This document shows, piece after piece, positions 1-11,294 of a DNA stretch of 64,000 nucleotides. This stretch comes from Enoplolaimus lenunculus (Eukaryota; Nematoda; Enoplea; Enoplida; Thoracostomopsidae): positions 1 to 64,000 of the forward strand of contig JASANG010003031.1 in assembly GCA_030248215.1 (NCBI GenBank). The letters are read 5' to 3'. The notes below the pieces were generated by a model that worked only from the letters and a program-made list of their open reading frames with translations, had not been told where the DNA came from and searched no databases. Every line of letters starts with the position of its first letter. The first letter of the stretch is position 1. The position numbers and the translations under genes were made by a program.

Positions 1-2398
1 AAGTGGAGCTCGCCTTGGATGACTTTGATAACATCAAAGCACACATTATAACGTATTTTAAATGAAAGTGATGACCTAGGCTCCGCAAACGCTTCAAGAA
101 CAAACGCTGGTGCAATCCAGCAAGTGTTGCATTACGTCACCTTGAGCGACTGCTTCAAATAATAACAACTTAGTTAAACTTAGATTTATGGAAATACTGC
201 CTGAACCAATTCGCGTAGTTTTAGCTACACTAAATGACGTTCCTTTGCATAAATTAGCTAACACAGCAGATCAAATGGTTCTTCTAACAGATGAGTATTA
301 ACTCAGTGAATATGGTTAAGCCGCAATCTGATACGACAAATGCTGCGATAGAAAAACTATGCGGGCTGGTTGCAGAAATGACAAGTACTATTAATACAAT
401 GCTAACAGAACAAACAAAATGTCATCATAGATCGCGTAATAGATCGCAGAGCATGGATCATAATTCACGCGGCAGATCGCTGTCTCTTTGTGTCGGTTTA
501 ATTCTAATGGACCGTTGTGCCGATTATCATTTCCGTTTCGGCAAAGATGCTAACAAATGATGAACCTTCTTGTAAATGAAAGCCACTAATATGAAAAGAC
601 AACAATTTTCGGTAAACTATTCAATTTTCCCGGCCAACCGTGGTTAGCCAACGGAGTAAATTTAGTTACTTTAGCCGCTCCAGAAGTAGGTAAAATGCTG
701 GTAGATACAGGAAGCGATGTTTCATTTATTCCAAAAAGCTTGCAAAACTGTTTCAAAATAACACAACACGGTTCCAGATGTTTTACAGCAGCAAATGGAA
801 CACAAATAAATACTTACGGTAATTGCAAAATAAAATCTACAATTCCTGCGTTAAACAAACAGTTTGAAGGGTCTTTTATTGTTGCGGTACGATCGAAACA
901 AATAATTCTCGGTTTTGATTTTTTAAAGCAAAATCGAATTGTAATTAACTGCGAAGATTTAAATGTCATGCAGGTTAGTAATAGTGTCAATTTGTGTCGA
1001 AGCGCTAAGCAGACTTCTGCTGATTCACTTGCAATTAAAACCAATTCAATTATTACAGCGTAAATATGCGTCGCTTTATAACATGCCATCTGGTAGTGAA
1101 CCGGTGAAACACCCAGTAATTCATTATATACAGACCACTGGACCTCCAGTTTTCAGCAGGCCACGAAGATTGTTCGGTCCGAAATTAGATGCTGCTAAAG
1201 CAGCGTTTAATAGGCTCGAGAAACAAGCCATCGTTTACCGCGGCGAATCTCCGTGGGCAAGTCCACTACACATGGCACCAAAATCAAATAACGATTGGCG
1301 TGAATGCGGGGATTATCGTGCATTAAATACAATAACCATTCCCGACAGATATCCCATGCCAAATTTAAATGATATGACCAGCTGGCTGCATGATTGTTGC
1401 GTTTTTTCTAAATTAGACTTAACAGCAGCATTTAATCAAATTCCAATTGCCAAAGAGGACCAAATTAAAACTGCTATTACTACCCCTTTTGGCCTTTTTC
1501 TTTATCAGCGTATGCCTTTTGGTTTAAGAAACGCTTCCCAAACATTTCAACGACTTATTGATACAACATTGCAAGATATACCGTTTGCGCGTGCATATAT
1601 AGACGATATTTTAGTAGCAAGCCGAACACATAGAGAACATCTGTATCATTTGCAAGTTGTATTCGAACGGCTAAGCTTGCACAGTTTACACTTGAAGGAA
1701 GCAAAATGTCAATATTTTAAAGATTCGGTGGAGTTTCTTGGTGTTCAAATATCTAAAAAAGCCTTAAAACCGCTTGACAGCAAAGTTCAAGCTATTTTAG
1801 AATATCCTGAACCAAACACTGTGAAAGCCTTAAAACGTTTTCTTGGGATGGCTGGTTTTTACCACAGATTTATTCCACATTTTTCTGAGTTAGCTAGTCC
1901 ACTCACTGATTTAACCAGACAAACAGGGTCAAAAACACTGCGCAAAACCTTGATTTGGTCAACTGCAGCTCAAATAGCATTCCAAGCATTAAAGAAGTCC
2001 ATTTCCAATTGCGTAACACTTGCGTTCCCAAACCCTGACGCCGAAATCGAATTAACAACTGATGCTTCTGGTGTTGCTGCCGGAGCAGTTCTCAGCCAAA
2101 GACTTAACCAAAAATCAGAACCGTTAGCATTTTTCTCAGCAAAATTTACTGAAACTGAGTCTAAAAAATCAACTTTTGAACGCGAACTACTAGCATTATA
2201 TTTAAGTTTAAAGCATTTCAGTTGGTTATTAGGGTTGCGGTTCGTGATAAAAACCGACTCATAAACCCTTGCTTTATTGTCTGCAAATGAAATCGCCAAC
2301 GCCTCAGCAGGCACGTTGGATAAGTTATATATCAGAATTCAACTGTCAAATTCAACATATTAGCGGAAGTTCCTATCGCGCGATTGCTTGCAAGGCCG
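1..2398 (+). mobile_element. Ty3/Gypsy LTR retrotransposon copy A, partial fossil
   Basis: The copy is cut by the left edge of the window. Reading rightwards it holds the end of gag, an aspartic protease (LVDTGSD near 695), reverse transcriptase (YIDD near 1600) and part of RNase H (TDASG near 2060). It matches copies B, C and D closely. Its first 650 bases and last 150 are much noisier than the middle. It is broken in many places and no LTR is visible. It meets copy B nose to nose near 2398, where a short shared word spans the switch of strand. It is probably a noisy mirror of B rather than an independent insertion. Confidence 0.85.
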
Positions 2399-2630
2399 AT
2401 AACTTGTCCTTCGCTTTCTTTCCCTCTTTTCCTTTTCCCTCCTATCTCAATTCCTAATTTCTCTTCATCACTTCCCTTCGCCCACCCCCTCCCCCCCCCC
2501 CGGGCCGCAACCCCGCCCTTGGGAATCCCATATCCCCTTCATGCTGGCGGTCCCCCCGTGCTCCCTGACTCGCTCGCCTCGGCTGCTGGCTCCGCTGCTT
2601 CCCGCCTCGCCGCCCCGCCAACTGATTCGG
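2398..2630. other. Noisy GC-rich junction between copies A and B
   Basis: This stretch contains a run of C and many GC-rich words, unlike everything around it. Its edges still align loosely to the integrase part of the element (compare 10970-11130 in copy D): the words for 'ataacttgt', 'cgcttt' and 'attcctaattt' occur in the same order. I read it as poorly called sequence at a fold-back point rather than a real GC island. No gene or promoter is claimed here. Confidence 0.5.
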
Positions 2631-2801
2631 TGCTAATATCGCTGAGTGGAATTGCTTCAATCCAGTGTGTAAATCGGTCAATAACTGTTAGCATGTATCT
2701 GTATCCTTGACAGACAGGAAGGGGTCCAACTAGGTCAATATGTATAGTTTTAAAGCGGCCTGTTGTAGGGATTGTTCCAATTGGTGTTTTTGTGTGCTTG
2801 G

Positions 2802-4931
2802 TTATTGCGCCCATGTTCTAACGTCTCGATTTAATCCGGGCCATATAAAGTGCTTTGAAACTAATTTTGCTGAGCTTTTAGGTCCAGGATGTGAGAGTTG
2901 ATGAATTTCGTTAAAAACTTGGAATCTGAGACTAGCAGGTAAATATGGTCTTATTTCATCATTAGACGCATCACAGAATAAACAAGCGTCGTCGAAATAT
3001 ATTTTCTTTATTGGTAGATCAGTATTTGAAATGAATTTAAGCAAATCGGTGTCGTTTTGTTGTGCTTCTGCTAATGATTTATCGAAACTCGAAGTAATTA
3101 AGTTAATCGGCCTTGACAAACAATCGGCAACTATGTTTGAACTTCCGCTAATATGTTGAATTTGACAGTTGAACTCTGATATATAACTTATCCAACGTGC
3201 CTGCTGAGGCGTTGGCGATTTCATTTGCAGACAATAAAGCAAGGGTTTATGATCGGTTTTTATCACAAACCGCAACCCTAATAACCAACTGAAATGCTTT
3301 AAACTTAAATATAATGCTAGTAGTTCGCGTTCAAAAGTTGATTTTTTAGACTCAGCTTCAGTAAATTTTGCTGAGAAAAATGCTAACGGTTCTGATTTTT
3401 GGTTAAGTCTTTGGCTGAGAACTGCTCCGGCAGCAACACCAGAAGCATCAGTTGTTAATTCGATTTCGGCGTCAGGGTTTGGGAACGCAAGTGTTACGCA
3501 ATTGGAAATGGACTTCTTTAATGCTTGGAATGCTATTTGAGCTGCATTTGACCAAATCAAGGTTTTGCGCAGTGTTTTTGACTCTGTTTGTCTGGTTAAA
3601 TCAGTGAGTGGACTAGCCAACTCAGAAAAATGTGGAATAAATCTGTGGTAAAAACCAGCCATCCCAAGAAAACGTTTTAAGGCTTTCACGGTGTTTGGTT
3701 CAGGATATTCTAAAATAGCTTGAACTTTGCTGTCAAGCGGTTTTAAGCCTTTTTTAGATATTTGAACACCAAGAAACTCCACCGAATCTTTAAAATATTG
3801 ACATTTTGCTTCCTTCAAGTGTAAACTGTGCAAGCTTAGCCGTTCGAATACAACTTGCAAATGATACAGATGTTCTCTATGTGTTCGGCTTGCTACTAAA
3901 ATATCGTCTATATATGCACGCGCAAACGGTATATCTTGCAATGTTGTATCAATAAGTCTTTGAAATGTTTGGGAAGCGTTTCTTAAACCAAAAGGCATAC
4001 GCTGATAAAGAAAAAGGCCAAAAGGGGTAGTAATGGCAGTTTTAATTTGGTCCTCTTTAGCAATTGGAATTTGATTAAATGCTGCTGTTAAGTCTAATTT
4101 AGAAAAAACGCAACAATCATGCAGCCAGTTGGTCATATCATTTAAATTTGGCATGGGATATCTGTCGGGAATTGTTATTGTATTTAATGCACGATAATCC
4201 CCGCATTCACGCCAATCGTTATTTGATTTTGGTGCCATGTGTAGCGGACTTGCCCACGGAGATTCGCCGCGGTAAACAATGGCTTGTTTCTCGAGCCTAT
4301 TAAACGCTGCTTTAGCAGCATCTAGTTTCGGACCGAACAATCTTCGTGGCCTGCTGAAAACTGGAGGTCCAGTAGTCTGTATATAATGAATTACTGGGTG
4401 TTTCACCGGTTCACTACCAGATGGCACGTTATAAAGCGACGCATATTTACGCTGTAATAGATTGAATTGGTTTTGAATTGCAGAGTAATCAGCAGAAGTG
4501 TGCTTAGCGCTTAGACACAAATTGACACTATTACTAACCTGCGTGACATTTAAATCTTCGCAGTTAATTACAATTCGATTTTGCTTTAAAAAATCCAAAC
4601 CAAGAATTATTTGTTCAACGTCCGCAACAATAAAAGACCATTCAAACTGTTTGTTTAACGCAGGAATTGTAAATTTTATTTTGCAATTACCGTAAGTATT
4701 TATTTGTGTTCCATTTGCTGCTGTAAAACATCTGGAACCGTGTTGTGTTATTTTGAAACAGTTTTGCAAGCTTTTTGGAATAAATGAAACATCGCTTCCT
4801 GTATCTACCAGCATTTTACCTACTTCTGGAGCGGCTAAAGTAACTAAATTTACTCCGTGGCCTGCCGCGCTGGCCCCGGAGGTGAAATGTTTCCCGAAAA
4901 ATTGTTGTCTTTGGTGTTTCGTGGCTTCCAT
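2802..4931 (-). CDS. pol: Pol of Ty3/Gypsy copy B (protease, RT, RNase H)
   Basis: This is a 709-residue frame. The protease active site LVDTGSD lies near residue 42. The reverse transcriptase follows with LDLTAAFNQI, the catalytic YIDD and the primer-grip region (FLGMAGFYHRFI). RNase H has TDASG and the family-typical ending with HISGSSNIVADCLSR. The N-terminal H2C2 zinc region of integrase begins at the end of the frame, and an integrase core block (HIDLVGPLP, VIDRFTHW) continues at about 2640-2814. The order PR-RT-RH-IN marks Ty3/Gypsy rather than Copia or BEL. Confidence 0.88.
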   Translation of the reverse strand: MEATKHQRQQFFGKHFTSGASAAGHGVNLVTLAAPEVGKMLVDTGSDVSFIPKSLQNCFKITQHGSRCFTAANGTQINTYGNCKIKFTIPALNKQFEWSFIVADVEQIILGLDFLKQNRIVINCEDLNVTQVSNSVNLCLSAKHTSADYSAIQNQFNLLQRKYASLYNVPSGSEPVKHPVIHYIQTTGPPVFSRPRRLFGPKLDAAKAAFNRLEKQAIVYRGESPWASPLHMAPKSNNDWRECGDYRALNTITIPDRYPMPNLNDMTNWLHDCCVFSKLDLTAAFNQIPIAKEDQIKTAITTPFGLFLYQRMPFGLRNASQTFQRLIDTTLQDIPFARAYIDDILVASRTHREHLYHLQVVFERLSLHSLHLKEAKCQYFKDSVEFLGVQISKKGLKPLDSKVQAILEYPEPNTVKALKRFLGMAGFYHRFIPHFSELASPLTDLTRQTESKTLRKTLIWSNAAQIAFQALKKSISNCVTLAFPNPDAEIELTTDASGVAAGAVLSQRLNQKSEPLAFFSAKFTEAESKKSTFERELLALYLSLKHFSWLLGLRFVIKTDHKPLLYCLQMKSPTPQQARWISYISEFNCQIQHISGSSNIVADCLSRPINLITSSFDKSLAEAQQNDTDLLKFISNTDLPIKKIYFDDACLFCDASNDEIRPYLPASLRFQVFNEIHQLSHPGPKSSAKLVSKHFIWPGLNRDVRTWAQ

Positions 4932-6175
4932 TTACAAGAAGGTTCACATTTGTTAGCATCTTTGCCGAAACGGAAATGATAATAGCACAACGGTCCATTA
5001 GAATTAAACCGACGGCCACGAGACAGCGATCTGCCGCGTGAATTATGATCCATGCTCTGCGATCTATTACGCGATCTATGATGACATTTTGTTTGTTCTG
5101 TTAGCATCGTATTAATAGTACTTGTCATTTCTGCAACCAGCCCGCATAGTTTTTCTATCGCAGCATTTGTCGTATCAGATTGCGGCTTAACCATATTCAC
5201 TGAGTTAATACTCATCTGTTCAACCATTTGATCTGCTGTGTTAGCTAATTTATGCAAAGGAACGTCATTTAGTGTAGCTAAAACTACGCGAACTGGTTCA
5301 GGCAGTATTTCCATAAATCTAAGTTTAACTAAGTTGTCATTATTTGGAGCAAGTCGCTCAAGGTGACGTAATGCAACACTTGGCTTGCGATCACCCAGCG
5401 TTTGTTCTTGAAGCATTTTGCGGAGCCTGCGGTCATCACTTTCATTAAAATACGTTATAATGTGTGCTTTGATGTTATCAAAGTCATCTGCAAGGCGAGC
5501 TCCACTTTCTAGGATTGCATTAGTCGGCAAAACTCTTAAAAGACTATGCTTACGACAGTTCTCGGATTGTCCCTCTAGTAGCTGTTCAATCAAATCAAAC
5601 CATACCCTTACATCTTTGTCAAAAAATTCTGGTAACGTTATTACCTTTTGGACTTCTGTCGCATGCTGTACCTGTGTTTCTTGTGCGCAATGTAAAACAA
5701 CTTGTAGAATCTCGTTTGGCTTTTCTTCAAGTGCGGCAATAATATCCTGCTTGAGTCTCGGCATAACAAAATCGTCATTGTCCGTATTAAGCAAACGTAG
5801 CGCTCGTTCAAGCGTTGCTTTTGACAAACTACGCCAGTCGGTTGGTCCTGGGTTTTGTTCGATATCGCCCGCAACAATTAATAATATTCGTAACATTGTC
5901 CGGTGTGAAGATGAAATTGTTGGACATTGTGCCCAATGAACTCCAAATGCGGAAAAGTTGCAAAGTTGCGAGTAAAAACGTGACCGAATAAATTGTTGTT
6001 GCATTGTTGTTTGAGAATTAAGCATTGAAATACAAATAAAAGATGCGCGAAACCATGGACGGTTATAAAAATTGCATAGTTTATAAAATTGAGTCTCTGG
6101 AGGACTGACGCAGTTGGTTGAATCAGTAGATAATTGCGTTATATAGCTCGCAATCAAAAGTATTAAAAACGACAT
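4850..6175 (-). CDS. gag: Gag of Ty3/Gypsy copy B, with 2A-like motif
   Basis: This is a 441-residue frame. The first 20 residues are hydrophobic and signal-like (MSFLILLIAS). Residues 103-111 read GDIEQNPGP, preceded by LRILLIVA, which fits the 2A ribosome-skipping consensus D(V/I)ExNPGP. A helical capsid-like region follows. A basic Arg/Ser-rich stretch near 375-400 comes next, and a zinc-knuckle-like segment of the form C-x2-H...C-x3-C (CYYHFRFGKDANKC) ends the recognisable part. Pol begins in another frame and overlaps the end of gag by about 80 bases, as is usual in the family. A 2A site after a signal-like N-terminus is known best from non-LTR elements and sea-urchin genes; its use here is inferred. 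Confidence 0.85.
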   Translation of the reverse strand: MSFLILLIASYITQLSTDSTNCVSPPETQFYKLCNFYNRPWFRASFICISMLNSQTTMQQQFIRSRFYSQLCNFSAFGVHWAQCPTISSSHRTMLRILLIVAGDIEQNPGPTDWRSLSKATLERALRLLNTDNDDFVMPRLKQDIIAALEEKPNEILQVVLHCAQETQVQHATEVQKVITLPEFFDKDVRVWFDLIEQLLEGQSENCRKHSLLRVLPTNAILESGARLADDFDNIKAHIITYFNESDDRRLRKMLQEQTLGDRKPSVALRHLERLAPNNDNLVKLRFMEILPEPVRVVLATLNDVPLHKLANTADQMVEQMSINSVNMVKPQSDTTNAAIEKLCGLVAEMTSTINTMLTEQTKCHHRSRNRSQSMDHNSRGRSLSRGRRFNSNGPLCYYHFRFGKDANKCEPSCKWKPRNTKDNNFSGNISPPGPARQATE

Positions 6176-6370
6176 GACGACTGTTTGCTGTGGTGATCAA
6201 AAGATCACGTCGGGCTCACCAATATTATGACTCCTTGAGTTTTAACGATGTAAAAAACCAAACGTTTTTATTGTTTAAAAAACATCATCATCCTTGCTTT
6301 TTCTATCCCTCGAACTATCTTTTTAACTTTTTTAATTTTTTATCAATTTTCTTTCAATCGAATCTTTACA

Positions 6371-7518
6371 CGTAGGTCTTGTAGCCTCTGTCCACCAGTG
6401 CCCGTCGGCCTCTTAGTACTGGCCGGCATATATAATTGACATGGCCCGCGGGGACAAAGCTTCTCAAATCGCTATCTAACAGTAGTTTGAAAACGTTATA
6501 AGTTTATTACTTTAAGTTTAAATTTAAATCATTTCAGAATTTGAGTTTTAATGGGCGAAGTTGTGTTGTGTTTTTTTATGTATGGTTGAATATGATATGA
6601 TGATTATATAAATATACTTGGTTTATGTTTTAAAAAAGTTTTGATAAATTTAATGTTTTATGGTTTTTTTGAATGTATAGATTATTAGGGGTTTTTTGTT
6701 AATTTTCTTTATTTTATTTTTGTGTTATTGATTTTTAAATTTTGTGAATATTATTTGGAGTGGGAAGAGTTAAAAAATATAGTTTTGTTTTAAGGGTGTA
6801 TAGGAGTGGTTTTGTAATGTATTAATAAATTTGATATTAAGGAAAAGAATTGATTAAAAGTGGGTAAGGTTATTATGAAAAGAAAAAGTAAGAATATGTT
6901 TTTTATTTGGGTCTTTTTTATAAGTAGATAGGGTTATATTTAGATGATTTTATTATAATGTGATGTTTGGAGGAATATAATTGTATTATTTTTTTTGAAG
7001 TTATAGGTGAAACATTTAAAGGACTTTTTAGCTTTTTATTTATTTTAAGTATATTTTTTTATGAGTTTTTTTATTTTGGGGGTTGGGTAGTAGAGAATGA
7101 GAATTTTTTTTGTGGTATTGAGAGTTTTTCTTTTTTTTTTGTTTAGTTTTTTTATTTTTGTTTTTTTTGTTGTTTGGAAGGTTTTGTTTTTTTTAGTTTA
7201 TAATGATGTTTTAGTTATATTAGCTTTTTTTATATGAAATTTGCATTTTTTAGGGCAGTATTACATTTTTTTTTAGGCTGGTTTATGGTCGTTTTGGTTA
7301 TTTAGGCTTATCTTTATTATGTTTAAGATATATTCCTTCTGTTATTGTAATAGAGTGTAATATCTTGGTATTCTGTGTTCGTTTTAGTAAGATTATTTTC
7401 ATGCATTTATCACGATATATCGATTTTTCATATTTTATAATTGTTCAAATTAAATTGTTATCAATTTAATTTTAGGCGATCCCTAACCTATAATGTATTT
7501 GATATTCAGATGTTTCAG
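6371..7518. other. Flank of copy B, then a C-poor noisy tract
   Basis: From 6371 to about 6540 the sequence has ordinary composition and is unlike the flank of copy D. From about 6540 to 7390 it is almost devoid of C and rich in T and G. Read as its reverse complement, the right part matches 14866 to about 15260 in order but with many lost bases: shared words include GCCTAAAAT, TTTGAACAAT, ACTAAAACG, TTACACTCT and AAGCCTAAAT. It therefore looks like a degraded mirror of the DNA beyond copy D. No gene is seen. Confidence 0.55.
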
Positions 7519-10500
7519 TGTAAATTCGATTGAAAGAAAATTGATAAAAATTAAAAAAAAGTTAAAAAAGAGTTCGAGGGATAGAAAAAGCAAGGATGAT
7601 AATTTTAAAAATAAAACGTTTGTTTTTACAGTTAAAACTCAGAGTCATAATATTAGCCCATGTCTTTATCACCCAGCAACATCATGTCGTTTTTATACTT
7701 TATTGGCTTATAACGCAATAATTCCCCGTGTCTCACATTTATACTATCAATTTTTATACCGTCCATGTTTCGCGCATCTTTTATTTGTATTTCAATGCTT
7801 AATTCTACAACAAGCACAACATATTCTCAGTTTTACTGTTTGCACTTTCGATTTGGAGTTCATTCAAGCCAACATTTATCTTCACACCAAGTTACGAATA
7901 TATTAATTGTTGCGGGCATATCGAACAACCACGATCTATTCAAAAGCCGCTTAACGAGCCAGTTTGCTTAATACGGAAATAGATTTTTTATGCAATCAAG
8001 CAGGATATTATTGCCCACTTAAAAAAGCCAAACGTTTACAAGTGTTTTACATTCGACAAGAAACACAATAAAGCAAAGTAATAAGTTAGAATTACAAAAT
8101 GTAAGGTATGGTTTGATTTGATTGAACAGTATAAGGGACAATCGGATTCTAGCATAGCTTTTAAGAGTTTTGCACTAATCAATCTAAGGAGCTCGAGATG
8201 ATGATAACACAACAACTATAACGTATTTTAATAAAGTGATGACCAGCTCCGCAAAATGTCAAACACCGGTACGAAGCCAAGTGTTCATTACGTCACCTGA
8301 GCACTTGCTCCAATAATGACAACTTAGTTAAACTTAGATTTATGGAAATACTGCCTGAACCTCGTAGTTTTAGCTACACTAAAAGTTCCTTGCATAATTT
8401 AAACAGATCAAAGGTTGAACAATAGATAACTCAGTGATATGTTAAGCCGCAATCATACGACAACTATAGAAAACTATTGGTTGAGAATGACAAGTACATA
8501 ATACGATGCTAAAAACAAACAAAATTCAATAATCGGAATAGATAGAGCAAAAATCACGGAGATCGCTTCCGGTTTAATTCAATGGACCGTTGTGCTATTA
8601 TCATTTCCGTTTCGGCAAAGATTAACAAATTGAACCTCTTAAATGAAGCCACACACCAAACAATTTTCGACTTACTCACGGAGTATTAGTTACTTTAGCC
8701 CTCAGAAGTAGGTAAAATGCTGGTAGATACAGAAGCGATGTTTCATTTATTCCAAAAAGCTTGCAAAACTGTTTCAAAAAACACACACTCCAGATGTTTA
8801 CAACAAAGGAACACAAATAAATACTTACGGTAATTGCAAAATAACATTTACAATTCCTGCGTTAAACAAACAGTTTGAATGGTCTTTTATTGTTGCGGAC
8901 GTTGAACAAATAATTCTTGGTTTGGATTTTTTAAAGCAAAATCGAATTGTAATTAACTGCGAAGATTTAAATGTCACGCAGGTTAGTAATAGTGTCAATT
9001 TGTGTCTAAGCGCTAAGCACACTTCTGCTGATTACTCTGCAATTCAAAACCAATTCAATCTATTACAGCGTAAATATGCGTCGCTTTATAACATGCCATC
9101 TGGTAGTGAACCGGTGAAACACCCAGTAATTCATTATATACAGACTACTGGACCTCCAGTTTTCAGCAGGCCACGAAGATTGTTCGGTCCGAAACTAGAT
9201 GCTGCTAAAGCAGCGTTTAATAGGCTCGAGAAACAAGCCATTGTTTACCGCGGCGAATCTCCGTGGGCAAGTCCACTACACATGGCACCAAAATCAAATA
9301 ACGATTGGCTTGAATGCGGGGATTATCGTGCATTAAATACAATAACAATTCCCGACAGATATCCCATGCCAAATTTAAATGATATGACCAACTGGCTGCA
9401 TGATTGTTGCGTTTTTTCTAAATTAGACTTAACAGCAGCATTTAATCAAATTCCAATTGCTAAAGAGGACCAAATTAAAACTGCCATTACTACCCCTTTT
9501 GGCCTTTTTCTTTATCAGCGTATGCCTTTTGGTTTAAGAAACGCTTCCCAAACATTTCAAAGACTTATTAATACAACATTGCAAGATATACCGTTTGCGC
9601 GTGCATATATAGACGATATTTTAATAGCAAGCCGAACACATAGAGAACATCTGTATCATTTGCAAGTTGTATTCGAACGGCTAAGCTTGCACAGTTTACA
9701 CTTGAAGGAAGCAAAATGTCAATATTTTAAAGATTCGGTGGAGTTTCTTGGTGTTCAAATATCTAAAAAAGGCTTAAAACCGCTTGACAGCAAAGTTCAT
9801 GCTATTTTAGAATATCCTGAACCAAACACCGTGAAAGCCTTAAAACGTTCTTGGGATGGCTGGTTTTTACCACAGATTTATTCCACATTTTTCTGAGTTG
9901 GCTAGTCCACTCACTGATTTAACCAGACAGAGTCAAAAACACTGCGCAAAACCTTGATTTGGTCAACTGCAGCTCAAATAGCATTCCAAGCATTAAAGAA
10001 GTCCATTTCCAATTGCGTAACACTTGCGTTCCCAAACCTAACGCGAAATGAATTAACAACTGATGCTTCTGGTGTTGCTGCCGGAGCAGTTCTCAGCCAG
10101 AAGATTAACCAAAAATCAGAACCGTTAGCATTTTTCTCAGCAAAATTTACTGAAGCAGTGCTAAAAAATCAACTTTTGAACGCGAACTACTAGCATTATA
10201 TTTAAGTTTAAAGCATTTCAGTTGGTTATTAGGGTTGCGGTTTGTGATAAAAACCGATCATAAACCCTTGCTTTATTGTCTGCAAATGAAATCGCCAACG
10301 CCTCAGCAGGCACGTTGGATAAGTTATATATCAGAGTTCAACTGTCAAATTCAACATATTAGCGGAAGTTCAAACATAGTTGCCGATTGTTTGTCAAGGC
10401 CGATTAACTTAAGTACTTCGAGTTTCGATAAATCATTAGCAGAAACACAACAAAACGACACCGATTTGCTTAAATTCATTTCAAATACTGATCTACCAAT

Positions 10501-10892
10501 AAAGAAAATATATTTCGACGACGCTTGTTTATTCTGTGATGCGTCTAATGATGAAATAAGACCATATTTACCTGCTAGTCTCAGATTCCAAGTTTTTAAC
10601 GAAATTCATCAACTCTCACATCCTGGACCTAAAAGCTCAGCAAAATTAGTTTCAAAGCACTTTATATGGCCCGGATTAAATCGAGAACGTTAGAACATGG
10701 GCGCAGCAGTGCTTGCATGTCAAGTTCTAAAATAAAAGCATACAAAAACACAATTGGAAAATCTACAACAGGCCGCTTTAAAACTATAATATTGACTAGT
10801 TGGACCCTTCTTTGTAAGGTACAGATAATGTAAAGTATTGACGATTTACACATGGATTGAAGCAATTCCACTCAGCATATTAGCACCAATCC
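7519..10892 (+). mobile_element. Ty3/Gypsy LTR retrotransposon copy C, noisy fossil
   Basis: The copy begins with TG at 7519 and ends where it folds into copy D near 10892. Its first 1.4 kb (LTR, leader, gag) is very noisy and has lost many bases. From about 8900 to 10680 it is nearly identical to D: protease end, reverse transcriptase with YIDD near 9610, RNase H near 10060. Integrase fragments follow to 10890. It is broken in many places. The DNA upstream of 7519 is the reverse complement of the DNA flanking D at 14866, so C is most likely a mirror image of D, not a separate insertion. Confidence 0.82.
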
Positions 10893-11294
10893 AGTTGGCA
10901 GTTAAACAGTTTGCTCGCAGCGCGTTTTTTAATGTTGATGTAAGTTTTATCGCGCCATTGCATGAAGGGTGATAACTTGTCGTTCGCTTTCGTTCAATTC
11001 CTAATTTGTTCATCAGTTTGCTCCATAGAACTGACTCGAACTGCGAACCTCGGTCAGTAATCAATGTTTCTGGAATTCCGTATCTGCTAATCCAGTTCGA
11101 CACTAACGCCACAGAATGATTGGTGCTAATATCGCTGAGTGGAATTGCTTCAATCCAGTGTGTAAATCGGTCAATAACTGTTAGCATGTATCTGTATCCT
11201 TGACAGACAGGAAGGGGTCCAACTAGGTCAATATGTATAGTTTTAAAGCGGCCTGTTGTAGGGATTGTTCCAATTGGTGTTTTTGTGTGCTTGG

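Larger units (their letters stand above)
2399..6370 (-). mobile_element. Ty3/Gypsy LTR retrotransposon copy B, nearly whole at its 5' end
   Basis: On the minus strand the element starts with TG at 6370, has a short 5' LTR-like block (about 6222-6370), a primer-binding-like site near 6212-6221, gag, then protease, reverse transcriptase, RNase H and the start of integrase. The 3' end of integrase and the 3' LTR are not seen because the sequence turns into copy A near 2398. Gag and most of pol are open. B differs from D by only scattered bases, so both are young. The flank beyond 6370 differs from that of D, so B and D are separate insertions. Confidence 0.88.

Noticed and set aside
6540-7390. 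Nuclear insertion of mitochondrial DNA (T- and G-rich, C-poor)
   Set aside because: Translations gave no mitochondrial protein, and the reverse complement follows the sequence beyond copy D in order.
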